From assembly GCA_020851635.1 (NCBI GenBank), contig JADZCJ010000118.1:1-64000 (forward strand): a stretch of DNA of 64,000 bases, given 5' to 3'. Under the pieces are notes generated by a model, which did no database searches, had not been told where the DNA came from, and saw nothing but the letters and a program-made list of their open reading frames with translations. Both the position numbers and the translations under genes were made by a program. This DNA is from Anaerolineae bacterium. GTDB lineage: Bacteria > Chloroflexota > Anaerolineae > UBA4142 > SHND01. The first letter of the stretch is position 1. Each line of letters starts with the position of its first letter. This document shows positions 1 to 7,695 of this stretch, in pieces.

Positions 1-1745
1 AACGAAAATGCGAAAGCAGAGTAGAATAGGGATCAGGCAGTTTAAGCATAGCAGTATCTCTTGGCGGAGATTTTTTGCTGTAGCTTACTCTGCCTTTCCT
101 ATTCGCTCAAATGGATAAAGTCCAGCTGAGTCGGGCAGCAACTTGCCCGTTGTGTAAGCACAAATCTGACCGCATTCACAGTTACTACCAACGCACCTTA
201 AAAGACCTGCCGATGGCAGACCATACCGTCCAACTGCATTTGACCGTGCAACGCTTTCGCTGCTTTAACCCAACCTGTTCACGCAAGACCTTTGTCGAAT
301 CGCTTGGGTCCCTGGCACTCAAACATGCTCAACGTACTCAACGCTTCACCTCCGCTGGCACCGCATTGGGGATGGCGCTGGGCGGTGAAGCCGGACAGCG
401 TGCCGCCGACAAACTGCATCTTCCTGCGAGTCCCGATACCTTGTTGCGAATGATCCGACAGGTGCCGCTTGCGGCAGAAGGCAAATCATTTCGCGTGGTT
501 GGCATCGACGACTGGGCGTTCAGACGGAGCACTTCCTATGGCACCCTCATCGTGGACTTGGAACAACATCGGCCGATTGAGTTGCTCTCCGACCGCACGG
601 CCGAGACTGTCGCCGCCTGGCTCAAACAACATCCTGACATTGAGTTTGTCACACGCGACCGTTCGACCGAATACATCCGTGGCATTGCTTTGGGTGCACC
701 ACAAGCGCAACAAGTTGCAGATCGCTGGCATCTCCTGAAGAATATGACTGAACTCTTGGAACGGTTGCTTGCCAATCTACGCTCCGAGCTGAGCCGCTTT
801 CTCGCACAATTTAGCAATCCGCAGGAACCGGTCGTGCGACGCATCGAAAAACGCTCGAAAAATGAGCGGAATTTACGCGCGGCACGCCGCGCAAAACGAA
901 TCGCACGCTACGAACAAGTGCGCGCTTTATATGCCCGGGGCGTCAAGATCAAACGGATTGCCCAACAGTTACAGATGAGTCGCATGACGGTGCGTCAGTT
1001 TGCCAAGGCAGAAACGTATCCCGAAATGGCACCGCACTCGCGCATCGGTGCATTAACGCCATTTGAGCCATACTTGCGCCAACGCTGGAAGGAGGGCTGT
1101 CGCAATGCACTCCAACTGTATCGAGAAGTCTGCGCCCGAGGCTATCGTGCGAAAACCCATCACCAAGTGGCGAAATGGGTCGGCTTGCGCCGTGAAGAAC
1201 CAAAGCGGTATTCGCACCTGAGTAAGCGCATAGCAGAGTCACTTGCACCTTTGCCGACAACTGCAAACCCAACTAGCGTGTCCCAAGTCACGGTTCCCAG
1301 TGCCAAACGTTTGGCATGGTTACTTGTTAAAGATCCCGAGCAGTTGGATGAGAAGGAGAACACCCTATTAGGGCAATTGCTTCAACATCCTGCTGTCGCC
1401 AAGTGTTATGCCCTTGGGCAACAATTTACAAAGATGGTTCGTTATCAATTGCCCAAAAAACTGACGGGATGGCTCAAAGCCTGCCAGGACAGTGGGATCC
1501 CAGAGTTCGCCAGCTTTGCGGATGGGATCAACAGTGATCGTTCCGCGATTCGTGCGGCGCTGACACTGGCATGGAGCAACGGGCAACTCGAAGGACAAGT
1601 CAATCGGCTCAAGCTCATAAAGCGCCAAATGTATGGCCGAGCTAATTTTGATCTATTACGAATTCGAGTCTTATCCGAAACCTGATTCGATAGCAAGCAC
1701 GAAAGCTGCGGGAGAATCAGCTTTTGGGGTGAAGTACATACTTCA
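1..1745 (+). mobile_element. ISL3-family insertion sequence (left end not in window)
   Basis: The element carries one transposase gene followed by a short terminator-like hairpin (arms 1702-1708 and 1718-1724, then TTTT). Its right boundary must lie near 1730-1745, because from about 1735 rightward the minus strand reads as the C-terminal end of a GNAT acetyltransferase, whose frame is broken exactly where IS sequence starts. A small palindrome, GAAGTA-CA-TACTTC (1731-1744), sits at this junction. I could not find a matching terminal inverted repeat in the first 110 bases, so the left end is probably outside the window. Confidence 0.7.
111..1685 (+). CDS. ISL3-family DDE transposase
   Basis: This 524-residue protein is a cut-and-paste type transposase. 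An N-terminal zinc finger (CPLC near residue 12, CFNPTC near 50) is followed by the RNase-H-like core: VVGIDDWAF supplies the first Asp, VTRDRS the second, and the C-terminal WSNGQLEGQ segment carries the Glu followed by the family-typical KRQMYGRA stretch. A helix-turn-helix insertion is likely around residues 255-300 (RGVKIKRIAQQLQMS). The C-terminus looks complete. The N-terminus is about 15 residues shorter than most family members and ATG 111 has no Shine-Dalgarno; the frame stays open upstream to a TAG at 81, with CTG 90 a possible start, so the copy may be slightly damaged at its 5' end. Confidence 0.9.
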   Translation: MDKVQLSRAATCPLCKHKSDRIHSYYQRTLKDLPMADHTVQLHLTVQRFRCFNPTCSRKTFVESLGSLALKHAQRTQRFTSAGTALGMALGGEAGQRAADKLHLPASPDTLLRMIRQVPLAAEGKSFRVVGIDDWAFRRSTSYGTLIVDLEQHRPIELLSDRTAETVAAWLKQHPDIEFVTRDRSTEYIRGIALGAPQAQQVADRWHLLKNMTELLERLLANLRSELSRFLAQFSNPQEPVVRRIEKRSKNERNLRAARRAKRIARYEQVRALYARGVKIKRIAQQLQMSRMTVRQFAKAETYPEMAPHSRIGALTPFEPYLRQRWKEGCRNALQLYREVCARGYRAKTHHQVAKWVGLRREEPKRYSHLSKRIAESLAPLPTTANPTSVSQVTVPSAKRLAWLLVKDPEQLDEKENTLLGQLLQHPAVAKCYALGQQFTKMVRYQLPKKLTGWLKACQDSGIPEFASFADGINSDRSAIRAALTLAWSNGQLEGQVNRLKLIKRQMYGRANFDLLRIRVLSET

Positions 1746-2024
1746 AAATACGCTTGCACCGGCGCCCCCGCGCGTTCATACAGGCGAGTTGCGCCCATAA
1801 GATTTGCGGCGCCCACTCTCAGCCCCACTTTGGGGATGCTCCGCGAATAACACCATTATTCGACGCGCGCGATGTGGTAATCCTCCCGCATGTAAATCGT
1901 TAACCGAATAGTCAGGAGCGCCATAGTCGGCGAGATCAACCGCACAGATCAGTTCGTTGATCGCTTTAGCGTCCTCCGCAGTAGGCGGACGCTATATATC
2001 TCCCGGCACATGGTTGGTTTGCAT
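1735..2024 (-). pseudogene. Remnant of a GNAT acetyltransferase gene, interrupted beside the IS
   Basis: An ATG at 2024, preceded by GAGGGAACC, opens a frame that hits TAG (1994-1992) at codon 11 and then reads RPPTAEDAKAINELI, matching RRPTMEDAQAVADLI of the neighbouring gene at 2034-2987. About 40 codons later the frame is lost. In another frame GLRVGAANLMGATRLYERAG (1828 down to about 1765) matches the C-terminal GNAT signature of the same neighbour, and the sequence then runs into the IS right end. The middle of the two-domain protein (more than 200 residues) is missing. So a paralogue of the adjacent acetyltransferase has a nonsense codon, an internal deletion, a frame change and an IS at its 3' end. 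Confidence 0.75.
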
Positions 2025-2033
2025 GGTTCCCTC

Positions 2034-2987
2034 TCAAATGACCAATGCCATCGGCATTGGGAGATCCTTGCGAAATTCCGTGAATTGATCCTTGACGTGC
2101 ATGCCTGCCCGCCGATAGAGCTGCAGTGCGCCCGAAGGATTTTCGGCGTCCACCTCCAACCCGGCATGCGGCACGCCGAGTTTATGGAGCTCGCCAAATA
2201 CAGTATCGAGCAACGCGAGACCAATCCCGCGTCCCCGCCAGGGGCGGCGGACAGCGACCTGTTGGACCCAGCCACCCAGCGAGTCATTCATCGTAATTGT
2301 CGCTCCCACCACGAGTTGGTCGTCAAGCGCCAGGTACGAGAGGTGCGGCGCGAACGCACCATGTTCGAGGACAAGCGATGCCCATTCGTCAAATGGCACG
2401 TCGTTGTGCTGCCACAAATCGCGAAACGCTTCCTGAATACACGACCAAACGAGACGGTCGTCCTCTCCTCTCACAAAGGGGCGCAAAAGAATCCTCTCTG
2501 GTACTTTTGGTCGAGTCGGGGGTTGTGTCAGGTCAATATGCATGATGAATGCATGGCGCACCGCGTGATAGCCGTGTCGCTCCATACGGTTGACTTTGAC
2601 CGGTTCCGCCGCGTTCACGACATGACGCAGAACAATTTGGCGGTCCTCGATGCGTTCGAGCGCCCATGCCTCGGCGTTCTCGAGGATCCAATCCCCCAAA
2701 ACGGTGTGTTTAAAGCGCGGGTGGACGCACGAATTGTTGTTGAGGTGAACAACCTCTCCGGCATCGTACATGTGCATATACCCTGCGAGCGTTTCGTCGG
2801 ACGCAAAAATCATCCAGGCGTCGGTTTCGAGGTCAAGTCCCTTGCGCCGCCACATTGCGAGTTGGTCCGCCAGGTTCCATTCGGGCTTGCCGAATTCGTC
2901 AATGTCGCAGGCGACGATCAGGTCAGCGACCGCTTGCGCGTCCTCCATCGTCGGGCGACGCGTGGTAAAGCCATCAGGCAGTTTCAT
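2034..2987 (-). CDS. Two-domain GNAT N-acetyltransferase
   Basis: This 317-residue protein is built from two GNAT folds, as in mycothiol-synthase-like enzymes, and should transfer an acetyl group from acetyl-CoA to an unknown amine. The N-terminal half (1-150) has a degenerate acetyl-CoA loop. The C-terminal half (160-310) has an intact one (VRRPWRGRGIGLALL) and the closing signature VDAENPSGALQLYRRAG, which is shared with three paralogues upstream and with the adjacent pseudogene. The start ATG has GGGAGG seven bases upstream. It is the last gene of the long minus-strand operon and is separated from the MFS gene by 106 bases containing a strong stem-loop. The substrate cannot be read from sequence. 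Confidence 0.85.
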   Translation of the reverse strand: MKLPDGFTTRRPTMEDAQAVADLIVACDIDEFGKPEWNLADQLAMWRRKGLDLETDAWMIFASDETLAGYMHMYDAGEVVHLNNNSCVHPRFKHTVLGDWILENAEAWALERIEDRQIVLRHVVNAAEPVKVNRMERHGYHAVRHAFIMHIDLTQPPTRPKVPERILLRPFVRGEDDRLVWSCIQEAFRDLWQHNDVPFDEWASLVLEHGAFAPHLSYLALDDQLVVGATITMNDSLGGWVQQVAVRRPWRGRGIGLALLDTVFGELHKLGVPHAGLEVDAENPSGALQLYRRAGMHVKDQFTEFRKDLPMPMALVI

Positions 2988-3037
2988 GGTGTTCCTCCCG
3001 TGTCAAAGTCGTCCATAGTTCAGAAGGTGTTCGTGTT

Positions 3038-3089
3038 GCGGGTCTATGCAGGTGCGAGTGTGAATGTCCCTTGTCCTGCATAGACCCGC
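3038..3089. repeat. 15-bp perfect inverted repeat (stem-loop)
   Basis: The arms 3038-3052 (GCGGGTCTATGCAGG) and 3075-3089 are perfectly complementary around a 22-base loop. It lies between the stop of the MFS gene and the start of the last GNAT gene. There is no T-tract in either direction, so it is more likely an mRNA-processing or stability hairpin, or a partial attenuator, than an intrinsic terminator. Confidence 0.8.
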
Positions 3090-3093
3090 GTCA

Positions 3094-4326
3094 TTATGCC
3101 TCTGCGTTTATAGGCGCAGGACCGCGTTCAGTCGCATCTATTTTGCGTGAGTAGAGGTAGAGCGCCGGAACGAGAAACAGGGCGGCGACGACCATTTCGA
3201 CGCGCAGCGAAACGAGGGTCGCGATGGCGCCGAGGATGGGACCGCCGATCATTTGACCGAACGCGTCGGACTGGTTGCGCATGGAAAACACGGTCGCGCG
3301 CACGGATGAATCCACATGCTGGTTCAGCCACGCGGTCGCGAGCGGATAATTCATGCCGCGAATGGGATTGAGCGCGAGGACCGCCACGAGCGCGACGCCA
3401 AAGTTCCACGCCAGACCGAACACGATCATGAGAGCCATGAGCAAGGTCACGACAATTTGGAGAGAGCGCGCGACGACGACCTGATTGTTGGTGTCAACGC
3501 GGCGGTTCACAAATTCTGTCATTCCTATCCCCAGCACGAGCGAGATTGCACTGATGATGCCAATCCAGACTACAGGTTCCCAGTATGGCATCGAGTAGCT
3601 GACCAGATGCGGCACCCAGAGGCGGTCAAAGCCCTCGCTGAATGCGCCAAAGAATGCGGCTGCGATTACGAGTGTGACCAACACGCGGCGGGAACGAATG
3701 ACGCCCAAGCCCTGGCGAAAGGTATGCCCCATTTGTTGGAAATTGGACCGTTCCTCGCGGGGTTTGGGTTTGAATCCCGTCTCGGGCATGATGAGGGCAA
3801 GGATGCCTCCCAAAACAACGAGCAGCACACCACCCAACACGATCGGGATGTTGAGCGCGACCGTGCCGAGCAGGACGCTGGCGAGAATGCCGAACAGCGC
3901 ACCGGCGTTGCCAAACTGATTGCCGCGCAAGAATGCCTTGCCTGCTTTTTCCGGTCCGACCTCGTCGGCGACCCACGCTTCTTCTGCGCCGCTCATAAAG
4001 GTAACGCCGATACCCCAGATGACCTGGGCGAGCAGAATTGCCCAGAACCGGGGAATACTGCCCTCGACGATAAACCCGAGACCCACCAACACATAGCCGA
4101 TGATGATGGATAAACGGCGGCTGTAAACATCGGCGATGATGCCTGTGGGCACTTCTGCGATGAACGCGGTAAATTCCAACACCGTGCCGACGAGCACGAG
4201 TTGAAACGGATTCAAGCCCACCGTTTCGACCAGGTAGAGCGTCGAGACGGTAAAGATCACGGCGAACAACAGGGACGCCGTGAAACTCTGAAAAAGATAA
4301 ACAGGATATCCGTTGAGGCGCTTCAT
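3094..4326 (-). CDS. MFS drug-efflux-type transporter
   Basis: This 410-residue membrane protein has the hydrophobic pattern of twelve transmembrane helices and the MFS cytoplasmic loop after helix 2 (IADVYSRR, residues about 64-71). The GAEEAWVADEVG segment after helix 4 resembles DHA3-type tetracycline/macrolide exporters known from environmental Chloroflexota, so drug efflux is a reasonable inference; the substrate is unknown. Its ATG follows the rsgA stop codon by one base (TAA-C-ATG), with AGAGGCGAG just upstream inside rsgA, implying translational coupling. Its position among an ABC-F gene and many acetyltransferases supports a detoxification role. Confidence 0.85.
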   Translation of the reverse strand: MKRLNGYPVYLFQSFTASLLFAVIFTVSTLYLVETVGLNPFQLVLVGTVLEFTAFIAEVPTGIIADVYSRRLSIIIGYVLVGLGFIVEGSIPRFWAILLAQVIWGIGVTFMSGAEEAWVADEVGPEKAGKAFLRGNQFGNAGALFGILASVLLGTVALNIPIVLGGVLLVVLGGILALIMPETGFKPKPREERSNFQQMGHTFRQGLGVIRSRRVLVTLVIAAAFFGAFSEGFDRLWVPHLVSYSMPYWEPVVWIGIISAISLVLGIGMTEFVNRRVDTNNQVVVARSLQIVVTLLMALMIVFGLAWNFGVALVAVLALNPIRGMNYPLATAWLNQHVDSSVRATVFSMRNQSDAFGQMIGGPILGAIATLVSLRVEMVVAALFLVPALYLYSRKIDATERGPAPINAEA

Positions 4327-4327
4327 G

Positions 4328-5326
4328 TTAGCTCGCCTCTAACTTTTCGATGATTGTGCGATAGCTTGTATAACGCCGCGCTGATATCTCACCCGAGGCG
4401 ACCGCGTTCTTGATGGCGCAGTCGGGTTCGTGGTCGTGGGAACAGTCGTTGCCAAAACGACATTTGCCGAGATGGGGACGGAATTCGGGCAAGAGTTCGG
4501 CGAGTTCGGTGGGCTGAATATTCCAGAGAGTGAGATATTTCAAGCCCGGTGTGTCCACAACCCGCCCGCCGAAATCAAAATCATACATTTCGAGATGTGT
4601 GGTCGTGTGTTTGCCCTTGCCCGACGCACTGCTGATGTTGTTGACGCGCAACGCGAGCTTGGGCTGGAGGGCGTTGAGCAGGGTGGATTTGCCGACGCCG
4701 GACATGCCGACAAATACACTCATGCGGTCGCGCAGGATGGACTGTAAGTCCTCGATCCCCTGTCCTGTGGCGGCGCTGGTAAACAAAAGAGGGTAGCCGA
4801 TCTTGCGATACGTTTCTGCTTCGGTTTCCACCTGCTTGTCTCGCAATAGATCTCTTTTTGTAAAGACAATCAGGGAAGGGACATCTGCGTTTTCTGCGGA
4901 CGCCAGATAGCGGTCGAGCAGCTCCCAACGCGGCGCGGGCTGCGCGGACGCGACTACATGAACGAGAAAATCAATATTTGCCGCAATGACTTGCTCGGTC
5001 GGCTTGAGCCCGGGGTCCCGGCGCGCAATTTGATTGCGGCGGGGCATGACCTGCATAATGATGCCCGTTTGGTCGCCCGCGGGCAGAAACTGCACCACGT
5101 CGCCGATGGCAATCGGGTCAACGACACGAATATCGTGCACGTCAATGACACGGCGCCGGCGTGAAGTTGGCGCGGCAATCGGATATTCGAGCACTTTGCG
5201 GAGGCGCGACGAAATTTCACAGTCTACGAGATGCCCGTTAACGCGGACACCATAATGTCCAAGTGATTTTTTATATACGACCCCTTGCGCGAGTTGCGCG
5301 GCAGAGGTGTCTGATTCGAGAGTCAT
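4328..5326 (-). CDS. rsgA: Ribosome small-subunit GTPase RsgA
   Basis: RsgA is a circularly permuted GTPase that checks late 30S assembly. With the start at 5326 (AAGGAG five bases upstream) the protein has 332 residues: an OB-fold domain (about 15-110), then the permuted G motifs in the order G4 (TKRD, 156-159), G1 (GMSGVGKST, 207-215), G3 (DTPG, 258-261), and a C-terminal zinc site (C289, C295, H297/H299, C303). An in-frame ATG at 5398 gives 24 more residues that do not resemble the family; a second strong Shine-Dalgarno (AAGGAGGT) lies before it. Finding this ribosome factor inside a resistance-like operon between an MFS exporter and a hydrolase is unusual. Confidence 0.93.
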   Translation of the reverse strand: MTLESDTSAAQLAQGVVYKKSLGHYGVRVNGHLVDCEISSRLRKVLEYPIAAPTSRRRRVIDVHDIRVVDPIAIGDVVQFLPAGDQTGIIMQVMPRRNQIARRDPGLKPTEQVIAANIDFLVHVVASAQPAPRWELLDRYLASAENADVPSLIVFTKRDLLRDKQVETEAETYRKIGYPLLFTSAATGQGIEDLQSILRDRMSVFVGMSGVGKSTLLNALQPKLALRVNNISSASGKGKHTTTHLEMYDFDFGGRVVDTPGLKYLTLWNIQPTELAELLPEFRPHLGKCRFGNDCSHDHEPDCAIKNAVASGEISARRYTSYRTIIEKLEAS

Positions 5327-5405
5327 GGATTCTCCTTGAATGATTAGAGGAACGAGGCATTGCGCAGCGATTCCGGATTGAGGAGAAATTGAATACATGT
5401 TTCAT
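5271..5405 (-). CDS. Possible 44-residue upstream ORF before rsgA
   Basis: ATG 5405 has a near-perfect Shine-Dalgarno (AAGGAGGT, five-base spacing) and opens a short frame ending at TAA 5273-5271, which overlaps the beginning of rsgA in another frame. The peptide is basic and resembles nothing I know. It could be a leader or coupling ORF, or the ribosome site may simply serve rsgA from ATG 5398. Confidence 0.2.
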   Translation of the reverse strand: MKHVFNFSSIRNRCAMPRSSNHSRRIHDSRIRHLCRATRARGRI

Positions 5406-5416
5406 AGAGCACCTCC

Positions 5417-6286
5417 TTATTCTTGTGATGCTTGAAGCCAGCCGACGGTATTGGGGTCAACGTCACCGCCCAGTTCGGCATACGCGCTTTCGACGTTGCG
5501 ACGGTGCGCTTTGTGATTGTTTTCGACGGATTGACGATAGGGAATATCGGCGCACAGGGCGATTGTTTCCTGGAGGGATATGCCCGCCTTGACAGCATGG
5601 ATTACGCGTCCATGCAGTTCCGCGATATAGCGGCGGTCGTTCTCGATCCGCGCGCGAATTTCGGCGGGGTCCCGGGTCGGCGCGCCGTGACACGGGACCA
5701 ACATTCGGAAATCATCGGCGTTGATTTTTTGCATCGTATTCGTATAGTCGCCGAGATTGTCACTGACAAACGGAATTTCCTCATCGCTCAGCATATCGGC
5801 TGTCCAGACCGTGCCCGTCGCGGTTTCACGCACAAAAAGGTGGTCCGGCGCATGTCCCGGAGTGTGACAGAGTTCCAATTCCCAATCGCCAATCTCGAGG
5901 GTCATGGTCGCCCCGACCCACCGGGAAGGTTCGGGCATCTCGAACGGTCTGGTGAGGGCAAGATTGGGAGTGTTTGCAATGATTTCACGGATGCGTTGAT
6001 GATAAGTTCGCGCCTCTCTTGCAAACGCGTTATGGGCAATGACCTCTGCGCCGTTCCAGAGGTCCACCCCAAGGATATGGTCCCAGTGACAGTGAGTGAG
6101 AATGATTGCATGCACGATCCACTTGCGCGCCTCGATGAATTGCGCAATGGCATTGATTTCGGGTTCCGAGATGCCCGGGTCTACAAGCACCACATTGCCG
6201 TCATGGACAAAAATGCCGCTGTGGTAGGTGAATAGTGCGCTGGAATTGGTCCAGAGTGTGGGTGTGAGTGGGGTGAGGTCGGTCAT
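5417..6286 (-). CDS. Metallo-beta-lactamase-fold hydrolase
   Basis: This 289-residue protein has the zinc-binding MBL signature THCHWDH (His65, His67, Asp69, His70), then PGH (His145), TAD (Asp164) and PCHG (His200), so both metal sites look complete. The fold covers glyoxalase II, lactonases and beta-lactamase-like enzymes; the spacing is glyoxalase-II-like and no specific substrate can be assigned. The start ATG 6286 lies eight bases after the stop of the Eis-like gene, so the two are co-translated. A longer in-frame upstream extension exists but lies inside the preceding gene and does not look like family sequence. Confidence 0.85.
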   Translation of the reverse strand: MTDLTPLTPTLWTNSSALFTYHSGIFVHDGNVVLVDPGISEPEINAIAQFIEARKWIVHAIILTHCHWDHILGVDLWNGAEVIAHNAFAREARTYHQRIREIIANTPNLALTRPFEMPEPSRWVGATMTLEIGDWELELCHTPGHAPDHLFVRETATGTVWTADMLSDEEIPFVSDNLGDYTNTMQKINADDFRMLVPCHGAPTRDPAEIRARIENDRRYIAELHGRVIHAVKAGISLQETIALCADIPYRQSVENNHKAHRRNVESAYAELGGDVDPNTVGWLQASQE

Positions 6287-6294
6287 GTTGCTGC

Positions 6295-7650
6295 TCAATG
6301 AACCGGCATAATATGGGTTACGCGTTTCGGGAAAAGAATGTCGAGCAGAGCTTTGTTGCGGTCGCTGTCCACGATGCAATCGGGATACATATCAGCCAGT
6401 TCGACGCGCGAACGATAGCCAAACAATAGTTTCAGAAAGGTCAGGTCAGGGAACGCCGCATCGCCAAATCCCTTTTGCCCGATATCAACCGCCGTGGGCT
6501 GCCAGAGTCCGGCGACAGTCAGCTTGCCATTTTCGAATTTCACGCGCAGTCCGTTACGATAAAAGTTCAATGCAATCTCACCCGAATAGTTCCGCAGTTC
6601 CGACGCCGCGAGGCGCTGCTCCAAAACGGGCGCGATTTTCGTGAAAAATGCGGGCAGATCAGCAACGCGGATATACCAAGCATAGGGACCAAAGATCTGG
6701 GATGTTCTGCCCGCTGTGACAGTGTAGAACGGGTGGTTTGAGGAGAGATTCCACCCCAGCGACCCCAAGACCGAATTGTCCTGCCCGGCGATCTCGCCTG
6801 CCTGCCGCGCCAGCTCGCGCAGCACAAACGGTGTGACCTCATGCCACTCGAACGGCGGCTGAATTTCGTAGCAGAGTGTCCTGTGCTGTCCCTGGTGAAG
6901 ATGGCGACGGCGCATAATGACTCCGACGCGTTCGCCCTCTAGAGTTTCGATCACATCCCACCACGATTGCTGTCCGTTTAACGGGTCGGTTTCATTGAAA
7001 TTCTCATATTCGAGCGTGGCAGGGTCGCGTTCGCAGTGCAAGAGCGAACGTTTTGCCCCCAGCTTGTACATTTCTGCGACAAAAGGCAGGTCCGCAGGTC
7101 CCGCATGACGCAATTGATAATTGTCTATTTCTCCCGCGTTCAGCGTCGGAATTTGTTGGGGGACGAACGTCTGATAGGGCGCAGGCAATTCAATCGCAAA
7201 TTCGTAACCGAATTGGCGATAGTAAAAGGGAATTCCCGTTATTGCCTGGAGCAGCTCGCCGCGCTGCGCGCTCATTTCGTGCACGACGCGAAACTGTTCG
7301 CGGACCAGCCCGCGGTGGCGATACCCCGCATCCGTACCGACGATTTCTACTTGACCGACGGGAAAGGAAATCCCGTCCAGACTCCAGGTCTGGGAAATCA
7401 GGCAGAGGCACGAGACGATTTTGTTGGTGGCAGTTTCGACCACAATCAAAAAATCGTTTGGGCGAAAGGTGGGATGCTTGCCGCCCATCAAATCGCGCGT
7501 CCAGCCGCCCACATAAATCTCCAGTTCGCCGGTATCGGGATTGGCAAATGCGTGGATCTGCATTTCGACCAGCGCAGCTGTGTCCTCCACCGTGGCATGG
7601 CGCAGGATAAAACCGTTTCCAAGATCAAGAGGATTGTCAGATGTGTTCAT
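6295..7650 (-). CDS. Eis-like GNAT N-acetyltransferase
   Basis: This 451-residue protein has the three-part plan of the Eis family. An N-terminal GNAT domain carries the acetyl-CoA loop GYRHRGLVREQF (residues about 110-121). A second, degenerate GNAT-like domain follows (about 170-330), then a C-terminal sterol-carrier-like domain (about 335-451). Eis enzymes of mycobacteria acetylate several amines of aminoglycosides and polybasic peptides at many positions, so a resistance function is plausible by family. The start has no obvious Shine-Dalgarno. It is separated from the ABC-F gene by 45 bases and from the MBL hydrolase by eight. Confidence 0.85.
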   Translation of the reverse strand: MNTSDNPLDLGNGFILRHATVEDTAALVEMQIHAFANPDTGELEIYVGGWTRDLMGGKHPTFRPNDFLIVVETATNKIVSCLCLISQTWSLDGISFPVGQVEIVGTDAGYRHRGLVREQFRVVHEMSAQRGELLQAITGIPFYYRQFGYEFAIELPAPYQTFVPQQIPTLNAGEIDNYQLRHAGPADLPFVAEMYKLGAKRSLLHCERDPATLEYENFNETDPLNGQQSWWDVIETLEGERVGVIMRRRHLHQGQHRTLCYEIQPPFEWHEVTPFVLRELARQAGEIAGQDNSVLGSLGWNLSSNHPFYTVTAGRTSQIFGPYAWYIRVADLPAFFTKIAPVLEQRLAASELRNYSGEIALNFYRNGLRVKFENGKLTVAGLWQPTAVDIGQKGFGDAAFPDLTFLKLLFGYRSRVELADMYPDCIVDSDRNKALLDILFPKRVTHIMPVH

Positions 7651-7695
7651 GGATGTTGTTGGTTAAATCAAAAGTTGGAGAATTGACAAGCTGTC

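Noticed and set aside
16-103. GCAGAGTA/TACTCTGC and AATAGG/CCTATT pairs upstream of the transposase gene, as possible IS ends
   Set aside because: The pairs are not nested in a consistent order and do not match the right end, so they are not terminal inverted repeats.
2010-3083. Long plus-strand open frame (357 codons)
   Set aside because: It is antisense to a clear two-domain GNAT gene with a ribosome site; its sequence has no family resemblance.
3316-4113. Plus-strand open frame (265 codons), polar and acidic
   Set aside because: It is antisense to the MFS transporter, whose hydrophobic codons give polar residues when read in reverse.
5327-5398. Longer N-terminus of RsgA starting at ATG 5398
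   Set aside because: The 24 extra residues do not resemble the family, and ATG 5326 has a well-spaced AAGGAG.
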